A stretch of DNA of 5,467 bases from Anaerolineae bacterium. Lineage in GTDB: Bacteria; Chloroflexota; Anaerolineae; B4-G1; SLSP01. The notes under the pieces were generated by a model. That model had not been told where the DNA came from and did no database searches. It was given only the letters and a program-made list of their open reading frames with translations. The translations under genes and the position numbers were made by a program. Within the stretch, counting starts at the first letter, position 1, and the number at the start of each line of letters is the position of its first letter. This document shows, in pieces, positions 1-5,431 of this stretch. The DNA lies in assembly GCA_016928755.1 (NCBI GenBank), contig JAFGKB010000054.1, positions 1 through 5,467 on the forward strand, in the 5' to 3' direction.

Positions 1-22
1 AGATTGTCCTTACCCACAATCT
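1..22. repeat. Short inverted repeat at the window edge
   Basis: AGATTGT (1-7) is the exact reverse complement of ACAATCT (16-22), with 8 bases between them. It touches the left edge, so its true arm length is unknown. It could be a regulator-binding dyad upstream of the exporter operon or the end of a terminator stem for an upstream gene. A 7-bp repeat can occur by chance, so the functional reading is weak. Confidence 0.3.
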
Positions 23-45
23 TAACGTAACTATTGTAGTAAACG

Positions 46-80
46 ACATAAGGCAGGGTCTACCCTGCCTTATGTTTTAT
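46..80 (+). terminator. Perfect 14-bp hairpin followed by a short T run, in the leader of the exporter operon
   Basis: ACATAAGGCAGGGT (46-59) pairs exactly with ACCCTGCCTTATGT (62-75), leaving CT as the loop (TCTA if the closing T-A pair opens). A TTTT run (75-78) follows at once, which fits a Rho-independent terminator of an upstream + strand gene. It ends only 7 bases before the AGGAGGAG ribosome binding site of the adaptor gene. The operon promoter must therefore lie within this short leader, or transcription must read through the hairpin. An attenuator-like or mRNA-stabilising role is possible. The structure is seen directly; the role is inferred. Confidence 0.6.
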
Positions 81-82
81 CT

Positions 83-90
83 AGGAGGAG
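83..90 (+). promoter_or_regulatory. Strong Shine-Dalgarno site for the adaptor gene
   Basis: AGGAGGAG lies 9 bases before the ATG at 100. It is near-perfectly complementary to the 3' end of 16S rRNA and fixes this ATG as the start. It predicts efficient translation of the first gene of the operon. Confidence 0.8.
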
Positions 91-99
91 TAGCACAGG

Positions 100-1521
100 A
101 TGAAGACAACAATTGGTCGAAAAGAAAAGCAATGGAGAATATGGGCCGTTATACTGTTGGTGGTCATTGCGATAGCAATTTATGTTTACTATACGCGCAA
201 TGTTACGTCTGCTGAGGTTGTCGAAGAGCCAACTTTGCAAACAACAACGGTACGTAAAGGTGATATTGTTATTACGGCCGTGGGCCGGGGAAACTTAATG
301 TCTGGTAGTGAAATCGCTTTGGGTTTCCGTTCCGGTGGTGTATTGGTTGATCTCGCGGTAGCGGTAGGTGACGAGGTTACTGCCGGGCAGGTATTGGCCC
401 GTCTGGATGATACAGCGGTTCAAATTCAGGTTGCCCAAGCTGAATTAAACCTGGAGCAGACCCAGGCTAAACTTGAGACGGCGCGTAATGCTATTACTCA
501 AACACTGGAAGCTTCCCAGGCTAACTTGGCAGCCGCTCAGGCTGACTATGACTCCTTGGTATTGGAATCACAACATATAGGTGATCAATTAACATCTGCC
601 CGTGTTAATCTGGAACAGGCCCAGGAACAATTAATCTTTGCCCAAGATGCTTACAATGTTACTTGGGACCCGGCCCGGGATTGGGAATTATCCATTAAAA
701 ATCGAGCGGCTGCCTTGGAAAATGAACGCGCGGCAACTCTCCGTGCTTTGGAGAAAGCAAAAGATGATTTGGAGATTGCACGAGCTAATTATAACCTGGC
801 TGTGCTCAATCTTGATGCTGATAGCGCTACCCACTTGGCCCGCGTTAAACTTTTGGCAGCTCAACAAGCGTTGGATGAAAGCCTTTCCGGCGCGACGGTG
901 CAAACGGCTGATTGGAGCGTCCAACAAGCCGAATTAGCATTAGCTGCCGCCCATCTATCTCTGGAAAGTGCCACACTTTATGCTCCGGCCAATGGAACTA
1001 TTATCGCGGTTTCAGCCAATGCCGGTGATGTCTTAGGCACAAATCCAATTATTACCCTGGCCGATTTGAGCGCGCTGCAGGTGCGTTTCTATCTTGAAGA
1101 AAGCGATTTAAGCAAGGTGACGGTTGGCAATAAAGTGAGGGTTGTCTTTGATGCGCTCCCCGACCAGGAATTCTCTGGTCAAGTTACACGCATAGACCCC
1201 GCTTTGGTAACAGTGGATGGGACTTTAGCTATCCAGGGATGGGCTACGTTGGTTGATGTTGCAAGTCAAATAATGTTCCCTATCGGGTTGACGGCTGAAA
1301 TAGAAATCATTGCCGGGGAAGCATATAAAACTCTATTAGTGCCGGTCCAGGCATTGCGCGAGCTAGGGCCAGGACAATTTGCCGTCTTTGTTGTCTCTGA
1401 GAGCGGTGAGTTAAAGCTCCGCCCGGTTGAGGTAGGGCTGCGCGATTTCGCTAATGCACAAATTCTGTCGGGGCTGGAACAAGGCGACGTTGTCAGTACT
1501 GGCACGGTTGAGACCGAGTAA
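100..1521 (+). CDS. MacA/HlyD-family membrane fusion (adaptor) protein of an ABC exporter, long-hairpin variant
   Basis: This is a membrane-anchored adaptor that should work with the ATPase and permease encoded directly downstream. After a basic N-terminus, residues 13-31 form one transmembrane segment, leaving the rest outside the cytoplasmic membrane. Residues about 48-104 are the first half of the lipoyl/barrel-sandwich domain (GGVLVDLAVAVGDEVTAGQ). Residues about 105-292 are an Ala/Gln/Glu/Leu-rich helical coiled coil. The second lipoyl half follows at about 293-325 (LYAPANGTIIAVSANAGDVL), then a beta-barrel (about 326-405) and a membrane-proximal domain (about 410-473, with LLVPVQAL and GLEQGDVV). 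At 473 residues it is about 100 longer than E. coli MacA (371), and the extra length is mostly in the hairpin. The start is set by AGGAGGAG. The ATPase gene begins 17 bases after the stop. Family assignment is secure; the substrate is unknown. The B. subtilis YknX type is the nearest monoderm analogue I can name. Confidence 0.93.
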   Translation: MKTTIGRKEKQWRIWAVILLVVIAIAIYVYYTRNVTSAEVVEEPTLQTTTVRKGDIVITAVGRGNLMSGSEIALGFRSGGVLVDLAVAVGDEVTAGQVLARLDDTAVQIQVAQAELNLEQTQAKLETARNAITQTLEASQANLAAAQADYDSLVLESQHIGDQLTSARVNLEQAQEQLIFAQDAYNVTWDPARDWELSIKNRAAALENERAATLRALEKAKDDLEIARANYNLAVLNLDADSATHLARVKLLAAQQALDESLSGATVQTADWSVQQAELALAAAHLSLESATLYAPANGTIIAVSANAGDVLGTNPIITLADLSALQVRFYLEESDLSKVTVGNKVRVVFDALPDQEFSGQVTRIDPALVTVDGTLAIQGWATLVDVASQIMFPIGLTAEIEIIAGEAYKTLLVPVQALRELGPGQFAVFVVSESGELKLRPVEVGLRDFANAQILSGLEQGDVVSTGTVETE

Positions 1522-1538
1522 CCGAGCGAGGAGATTTT

Positions 1539-2273
1539 ATGAATGACTATCTAATCACAGTAAAGAATTTGATAAAGACTTACGGTAGTGCCGAGGTTCT
1601 CCTGTATGCTCTGGCCGGTGTTGACCTCAATATCCGTCAGGGAGAGTTCGTGGCGATTATGGGACCATCCGGCTCCGGTAAATCTACTCTGATGAATATT
1701 CTTGGATGTCTTGACCGTGCTACAGAGGGGACCTATATTCTTGATGACGAGGATGTGAGTGAATTGAGTAAAGTCGAACTGGCCGACGTGCGTAACCGTA
1801 AGATCGGGTTTGTTTTCCAGTCCTTCAATCTGCTGCCACGTCTCCCGGCTTATAAAAATGTAATGCTGCCGATGATGTACTACCGGGCAGAGGACCGCCC
1901 GGAGGCTGAAGAACGGGAGATGCGTGCTATTAAGGCATTAGAGTCTGTGGGACTTGGTGACCGGTTAGAACACCATCCCAATCAGCTTTCAGGTGGACAG
2001 CAGCAACGGGTTGCTATCGCGCGCGCGTTGGTCAACCGTCCGCCATTACTTCTGGCCGATGAACCCACCGGGAATTTAGATAGTCGTTCCAGCGAGGAGA
2101 TTATGGCCCTCATCCATAATCTACATGCGCAAGGCGTTACTATTATGATGGTTACTCACGAGCCTGACATTGCTGCCCATGCCGAACGTGTCATCTGTCT
2201 TCGTGATGGGAATATCGTCTCCGATGGCCGTGATGGTGCCAGTGAGTGTGAACGGCAAAGAGGTGCATTATGA
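1539..2273 (+). CDS. ABC transporter ATP-binding protein, MacB/LolD/YknY type
   Basis: This cytoplasmic ATPase powers the exporter. All the motifs of a working nucleotide-binding domain are visible: Walker A GPSGSGKST (residues 42-50), Q-loop glutamine Q94 in FVFQSFNLLP, signature LSGGQQQ (150-156), Walker B LLLADEP with catalytic E175, D-loop GNLD (178-181), and switch histidine H207 in VTHEPD. The string FVFQSFNLLPRL and the 244-residue length are typical of the MacB/LolD/FtsE-like group that partners four-TM permeases. E. coli MacB fuses this domain to its permease; here it is a separate protein, as in Gram-positive YknY. GAGGAG at 1528-1533 serves the ATG. The last 4 bases overlap the permease start (ATGA), implying translational coupling. 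The tail after residue 230 (DGASECERQRGAL) is polar and not part of the conserved fold. Confidence 0.96.
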   Translation: MNDYLITVKNLIKTYGSAEVLLYALAGVDLNIRQGEFVAIMGPSGSGKSTLMNILGCLDRATEGTYILDDEDVSELSKVELADVRNRKIGFVFQSFNLLPRLPAYKNVMLPMMYYRAEDRPEAEEREMRAIKALESVGLGDRLEHHPNQLSGGQQQRVAIARALVNRPPLLLADEPTGNLDSRSSEEIMALIHNLHAQGVTIMMVTHEPDIAAHAERVICLRDGNIVSDGRDGASECERQRGAL

Positions 2274-3475
2274 CGTTTATGGAAACTTTAGCTATTGCCT
2301 GGGAAGGTCTGACCCTTAACAAAGTGCGTTCTTTTCTCACGACATTAGGGGTTATCATCGGTGTTGCTTCGGTTATCATTATGTTGGCCGTCAGTGCCGG
2401 TGCCGAAGCCACTATCGCCGAACAAATCAATTCGTTAGGAGCTGATCTCATCATTGTTGGGCCGATGCGCGGTATCCCCGGTGCGAGTCGCACATTTGTT
2501 TATGAGGATGCCTTAGCTATTGCCGAAAGTGTCCGCAATATTGTGGGCGTTTCGGCTGAGCAGTTTAGTACCCAGAATATCAAAGGTGGTGATAGCGCCT
2601 TGGATGCAATCTCAATTTTGGGAGTTACGCCTGACTTCCCCCAGGTGCGCGATTACGAGTTAGCGAGTGGGCGTTTCTTCTCGGTTGAAGAGAACGACCG
2701 TAAGACTAAAGTCGCTGTGCTTGGATATGGCATTGCCCAGGACCTCTTTGGAACTCAAGACCCCTTCGGCCAACAGATTACTATTGGTTCGACCCGTTTC
2801 ACCGTCGTTGGGGTAATGGAACCGAAAGGTGTTGTCGCGGACGTAGACTATGATGGGCGGGTTTACATTCCCATTACCGTCGTCTTTCAGAAGTTCACCA
2901 CCACCGCAGTTGGAAGCGACCGGGTGCGTACCGTTTATGTTAAAGCCGAGAGCCGTGAGGTAATGGATAGTGTTATTGCTCAGATTACGGCAGTGCTGGC
3001 GGAACGCCATGATGTGGATCCCTCTCAACCTGATTTTAGTGTCCAGACCCAGCAAGATATTATTTCAACTCAGGAGGCAACAACAGAGGCGTTCCGCAAT
3101 CTGTTGGCATGGGTTGCCGGTGTCTCGTTAGTGGTCGGTGGTATTGGCATTATGAATATTATGTTGGTTAGCGTGACCGAACGAACGCGCGAAATTGGCT
3201 TGCGGCAGGCGTTAGGGGCACGTCCTTGGGATGTGCAACTACAATTCCTGTTGGAAGCCATTATTTTGAGCCTTGTGGGGGGATTAGTTGGCGTCCTGAC
3301 CGGAATCGGTGGGGCGTATATCTTTAATGCACTTGGAACAATGCGCACAGAATTGGTCCCCGCCTCGGTTCCGTTGGCCTTTGGTGCCGCGGCTACTGTC
3401 GGTATTTTCTTTGGCTACTACCCGGCTACTCAAGCTGCCCAGTTAGATCCTATAGATGCCTTACGACGTGAGTGA
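2270..3475 (+). CDS. MacB/FtsX-family four-TM ABC permease (YknZ type)
   Basis: This is the membrane subunit of the exporter. TM1 lies at residues about 22-44 (FLTTLGVIIGVASVIIMLAVSAGA). A large extracytoplasmic MacB-type periplasmic core domain follows (about 45-275). TM2 (about 278-301), TM3 (about 325-353) and TM4 (about 366-387) complete the FtsX-like domain. Family hallmarks are SVTERTREIGLRQALGA (301-317), which couples to the ATPase, and the C-terminal GYYPATQAAQLDPIDALRRE. At 401 residues it matches the usual standalone MacB permease. In this class, motion passes through the TM helices to the extracytoplasmic domain, driving the adaptor-bound conduit. The start overlaps the ATPase stop; AAAGAGGT (2257-2264) is a plausible ribosome binding site. 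Met4 (2279) is a possible alternative start. No damage or missing motif is seen. Confidence 0.95.
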   Translation: MTFMETLAIAWEGLTLNKVRSFLTTLGVIIGVASVIIMLAVSAGAEATIAEQINSLGADLIIVGPMRGIPGASRTFVYEDALAIAESVRNIVGVSAEQFSTQNIKGGDSALDAISILGVTPDFPQVRDYELASGRFFSVEENDRKTKVAVLGYGIAQDLFGTQDPFGQQITIGSTRFTVVGVMEPKGVVADVDYDGRVYIPITVVFQKFTTTAVGSDRVRTVYVKAESREVMDSVIAQITAVLAERHDVDPSQPDFSVQTQQDIISTQEATTEAFRNLLAWVAGVSLVVGGIGIMNIMLVSVTERTREIGLRQALGARPWDVQLQFLLEAIILSLVGGLVGVLTGIGGAYIFNALGTMRTELVPASVPLAFGAAATVGIFFGYYPATQAAQLDPIDALRRE

Positions 3476-3543
3476 GCAGTATATAACCTCAATTTTCGAA
3501 AGCTGTTCAGAATATCAAATTAACCTTTAAGGAGAATGGTGAG

Positions 3544-4251
3544 ATGAAAAAGCAAGGTATTGGAAGTTTGTTGGCAATATTGATTTTGGTGTCCATTGTA
3601 AGTGGGTGTGGGAGCACTGCTTCTACTACGACGGATTCGGCAGCGACCACGGCCCCAGTCCCAGAACTCACGGCTGCCTCGATGACGGCAACCCCGTCAG
3701 CACCGGATGTAAGCCTGGATACAGATGGTACTGCTGTTGATAGTGGTACGCTTACTACTGTTCTACGGGATGATTACACAGACGCGCTGAGTGCTCGTAA
3801 CCAGTTGGCTTTAGGCAGCTTGCGTTTGGAGGGAAGCGCGGATGCGATTACCGTGGAACAGGCGCAAGAACTAAAGCTTTATTGGCAAGCGTTGCTGGCG
3901 TTGACTACCGATTCAACTGCCGCCTCTGAGGAAACGACAGCTCTCCAAAACCAAATTATGGATGAGATGATGGCAGCACAATTGGAAGCTATTGCGGCAA
4001 TGCAACTAACCAATGCCGATCTAAACGAATTTTACGTTGAGCAGGGTATTGAGCTGACAACACCGGAACCAGGAGTAACGCCACAAGCGGGTAAGAATAG
4101 TGGTCTAAGTCAGGCTGACCGAGAAGCAACCCGTACAGCATCTGCGGCATTGGGCACTCCTTCCAGTAGAGGTTCCGGTAGTGGTGCATCACGCCGGGAT
4201 GTCTTGCTTAATGTGTTAATTTCGCTTCTAACCGAACGTGCGGGGTCTTGA
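3544..4251 (+). CDS. Secreted lipoprotein of unknown family, likely accessory to the MacAB-type exporter
   Basis: The product has a lipoprotein signal peptide: basic MKK, hydrophobic residues 8-19, and lipobox V-S-G-C with the lipidated cysteine at C22. A disordered Thr/Ser/Ala/Pro-rich linker follows (about 23-66). Residues about 70-160 form an amphipathic helical domain rich in Ala, Gln, Glu and Leu. It contains ITVEQ (102-106) and MMAAQ (142-146), which loosely resemble the LTxxQ repeats of Spy/CpxP-type proteins, and ends in LEAIAAMQLT. A second low-complexity linker (about 172-216) leads to a short C-terminal amphipathic helix (DVLLNVLISLLTER). It starts 68 bases after the permease stop, with AAGGAG (3529-3534) 9 bases before the ATG and no intervening terminator, so it is probably co-transcribed with the exporter. 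I do not recognise a named family. Roles as sensor, chaperone or substrate-binding partner are inference. Confidence 0.85.
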   Translation: MKKQGIGSLLAILILVSIVSGCGSTASTTTDSAATTAPVPELTAASMTATPSAPDVSLDTDGTAVDSGTLTTVLRDDYTDALSARNQLALGSLRLEGSADAITVEQAQELKLYWQALLALTTDSTAASEETTALQNQIMDEMMAAQLEAIAAMQLTNADLNEFYVEQGIELTTPEPGVTPQAGKNSGLSQADREATRTASAALGTPSSRGSGSGASRRDVLLNVLISLLTERAGS

Positions 4252-4282
4252 AACATAAGTAAGAGTGTATGGTGAAATCCAG

Positions 4283-4294
4283 GATGCCGGCATC
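4283..4294. repeat. 12-bp perfect palindrome
   Basis: GATGCCGGCATC is its own reverse complement, centred between 4288 and 4289. It lies 13 bases before the larger 40-bp palindrome. It could be a binding site for a dimeric protein or part of a composite repeat with its neighbour. The structure is directly visible; any role is unknown. Confidence 0.5.
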
Positions 4295-4307
4295 TTAATC
4301 GACAGGC

Positions 4308-4347
4308 ATGCGTGCGCTATTATAGCGCGCTATAATAGCGCACGCAT
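4308..4347. repeat. 40-bp perfect palindrome with nested dyads; possible terminator of the exporter operon
   Basis: The left arm ATGCGTGCGCTATTATAGCG (4308-4327) is matched without error by its reverse complement at 4328-4347, with no spacer. Each half is itself a dyad: GCGCTAT-T-ATAGCGC at 4314-4328 and GCGCTAT-A-ATAGCGC at 4327-4341. As RNA it can fold into one long hairpin or two short ones; as DNA it could extrude a cruciform. It lies 57 bases after the lipoprotein stop and is followed by TTTCCCC, so it may act as a terminator, but the T run is short. TATAAT (4331-4336) occurs on both strands by symmetry. A binding site or dispersed repeat is equally possible. Confidence 0.7.
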
Positions 4348-4443
4348 TTCCCCAATCGTCATCATTTGCCTATTGTTTGACTTGTGGCATCATTAAGGTC
4401 TCTTACACATAGGCGGAAAGAATAACGAAAGGAGAGATGCGAG

Positions 4444-5208
4444 ATGGAAAACCTGGAACTGGTAACACTTACTCCTGATAACCTAGAAGACGAACATATC
4501 TGTTGTGCCTTCTCAGATAAAAAAAGCGTTGAGGGCTATAATCTTAAAAAGTCCTGGCTGCGTGAGCGTATCACCGAGGGTTTCGTATTCAAGAAATTTG
4601 ATGTCCGGGGTAAAGTCTTTATTGAATACACCCCGGCGGAATATGCCTGGCACCCTATTGATGCACCTGGTTATATGTGCATTCACTGTTTCTGGGTCTC
4701 CGGAAAGTACAAGGGGCAGGGATTAGGTAAACGTCTCTTGGAAGAGTGTATTAATGACTCCCAGGATATGAACGGAATTGTGGTTGTTTCCAGTAAGGGC
4801 AAAAAGCCCTTCTTGACGGATAAGAGCTTCTTTGTCAAATATGGCTTTGAGGTCTGCGACACCGCCCCGCCATATTTTGAGCTTTTGGCCAAACGCTTTA
4901 ACCCTGATGCTCCTCTGCCTCAGTTTCGGCCCAATGCTAAAACCGGCACCTGTTATCACCAAGAAGGATTAGTTGTCTATTATACCGATCAATGTCCCTA
5001 CACAAACTTTTATGTCGATGAAATGTTAGCCGTTGCCGCCGAACGTGAGATACCGGCTTACAAAATAAGACTAACCACAATAGAGGATGTCCAAAATGCA
5101 CCTTCACCATTTGGTACCTTTGGCGTTTACTACAATGGCGAATTCGTTACTCACGAAATCCTCAGCCGCAAACGCCTAATAAAGATCCTCGACAAGATCA
5201 TGGGGTAA
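4444..5208 (+). CDS. GNAT-family N-acetyltransferase with C-terminal YoaP-like domain
   Basis: This is a predicted cytoplasmic acetyl-CoA-dependent acyltransferase of unknown substrate. The N-terminal GNAT domain spans residues about 1-150. Its strand 4 and acetyl-CoA-binding loop read CFWVSGKYKGQGLGKRLLEE (82-101), with the K-G-Q-G-L-G motif at 90-95. SFFVKYGFEVCDTAPPYFELLAK (128-150) is the usual GNAT C-terminal hairpin. Residues about 174-254 resemble the YoaP-like C-terminal extension and look thioredoxin-like: strand LVVYY, then TDQCPYT (181-187) where a Trx active site would be, and GTFGVYYNGEF (224-234) like the later Trx strands. Only one cysteine (C184) is in the CPYT motif, so classical dithiol chemistry is unlikely there. 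A CIHC pair (79-82) lies on the GNAT strand. GAAAGGAG, 9 bases upstream, sets the start. No functional link with the exporter is evident. Confidence 0.88.
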   Translation: MENLELVTLTPDNLEDEHICCAFSDKKSVEGYNLKKSWLRERITEGFVFKKFDVRGKVFIEYTPAEYAWHPIDAPGYMCIHCFWVSGKYKGQGLGKRLLEECINDSQDMNGIVVVSSKGKKPFLTDKSFFVKYGFEVCDTAPPYFELLAKRFNPDAPLPQFRPNAKTGTCYHQEGLVVYYTDQCPYTNFYVDEMLAVAAEREIPAYKIRLTTIEDVQNAPSPFGTFGVYYNGEFVTHEILSRKRLIKILDKIMG

Positions 5209-5214
5209 AGTGTA

Positions 5215-5240
5215 ACGTAGCGATTATGGACGTAGCGATT
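5215..5240. repeat. 11-bp direct repeat next to the structured element
   Basis: ACGTAGCGATT occurs at 5215-5225 and again at 5230-5240, separated by ATGG. The second copy runs into the left arm of the large inverted repeat (GCGATT at 5235-5240). It may be a partial duplication of the element's end or the trace of an insertion or slippage event. Confidence 0.55.
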
Positions 5241-5270
5241 GAAATCGCCGCTGGGGGACCAAGAGGCCGG

Positions 5271-5290
5271 GCGACCGCCTGCGCGGTCGC
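5271..5290. repeat. GC-rich hairpin 1 inside the structured element
   Basis: GCGACCGC and GCGGTCGC form a perfect 8-bp stem closing a CTGC loop. Seven of the eight pairs are G-C, so it should be very stable in RNA. It is not followed by a T run, so it is not a standard intrinsic terminator. Confidence 0.65.
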
Positions 5291-5305
5291 GGACGAACGT
5301 GGTTA

Positions 5306-5327
5306 GTCATCCCCCTTCGGGGATGAC
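5306..5327. repeat. Hairpin 2 inside the structured element
   Basis: GTCATCCCC and GGGGATGAC form a perfect 9-bp stem with loop CTTC. Its core contains CTTCGG, but the register that pairs best does not give the canonical UUCG tetraloop. No T run follows. Confidence 0.65.
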
Positions 5328-5431
5328 CAGCTTTAGCTTCCTAGCCGCGATTTCAATCGCCGGGCATTTTGGGTGTATGTGCTTTCCCCTGTGGTAATGG
5401 CTTATCTGTTTCAGGAAAGGAGTGCTGTAAA

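Larger units (their letters stand above)
4252..4443. other. 192-bp intergenic region between the lipoprotein and acetyltransferase genes
   Basis: This non-coding gap separates the exporter operon from the next gene. It holds a 12-bp palindrome (4283-4294), a perfect 40-bp palindrome (4308-4347) and the ribosome binding site GAAAGGAG (4427-4434). A promoter for the downstream gene is expected after the palindrome. TTGACT (4377-4382) could be a -35 box, but no convincing -10 lies at the right distance. Confidence 0.6.
5235..5360. repeat. 126-nt inverted-repeat-bounded element with two internal hairpins (REP/MITE-like or structured RNA)
   Basis: The outer arms GCGATTGAAATCGC (5235-5248) and GCGATTTCAATCGC (5347-5360) are exact reverse complements. 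Pairing continues inward to 5255/5340, giving 19 of 21 matches, one mismatch being a possible G-U pair. Each arm is also nearly self-complementary (GCGATT/AATCGC). Inside are two perfect hairpins: GCGACCGC/GCGGTCGC (5271-5278 and 5283-5290, loop CTGC) and GTCATCCCC/GGGGATGAC (5306-5314 and 5319-5327, loop CTTC). The whole could fold as a multi-branched stem. This architecture suits a dispersed non-autonomous repeat, a structured RNA, or a terminator for the acetyltransferase gene. No transposase or target-site duplication flanking both ends is visible. Confidence 0.7.
5209..5431. other. 223-bp intergenic region dominated by a structured repeat element
   Basis: No gene is supported here. The region contains an 11-bp direct repeat (5215-5240), a 126-nt element flanked by inverted repeats with two internal hairpins (5235-5360), and then about 70 bases of leader ending in the ribosome binding site AAAGGAG (5416-5422) of the next gene. 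No convincing promoter was found in the final 70 bases. Confidence 0.6.

Noticed and set aside
4..50. Possible sigma-70 promoter upstream of the adaptor gene (TTGTCC at 4-9)
   Set aside because: No acceptable -10 hexamer lies 16-18 bases downstream, so it is not reported as a feature.
638..937. Overlapping open frames on both strands within the adaptor gene
   Set aside because: They lie inside a strongly supported HlyD-family gene, have no ribosome binding sites of note, and their products are low-complexity with no recognisable domain.
2191..3348. Minus-strand open frames opposite the ATPase and permease genes
   Set aside because: The + strand genes carry all the family motifs; the antisense products resemble nothing and reflect codon bias.
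3989..4192. 67-codon minus-strand frame inside the lipoprotein gene
   Set aside because: It is antisense to a gene with a clear signal peptide and ribosome binding site, and has no domain character.
4331..4336. Perfect TATAAT -10 box in the 40-bp palindrome
   Set aside because: No -35 box lies 16-18 bases upstream on either strand; the match follows from the palindrome's composition.
4377..4406. Promoter for the acetyltransferase gene using TTGACT as -35
   Set aside because: The best -10 candidate at 18 bases (TCTTAC) matches only three of six positions.
4505..4962. Alternative frames inside the acetyltransferase gene
   Set aside because: The GNAT motifs are all in the 4444-5208 frame; the others are shadows.
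5235..5360. CRISPR-like or insertion-sequence interpretation of the structured element
   Set aside because: There is no repeat-spacer periodicity and no transposase frame; only a single inverted-repeat unit is present.
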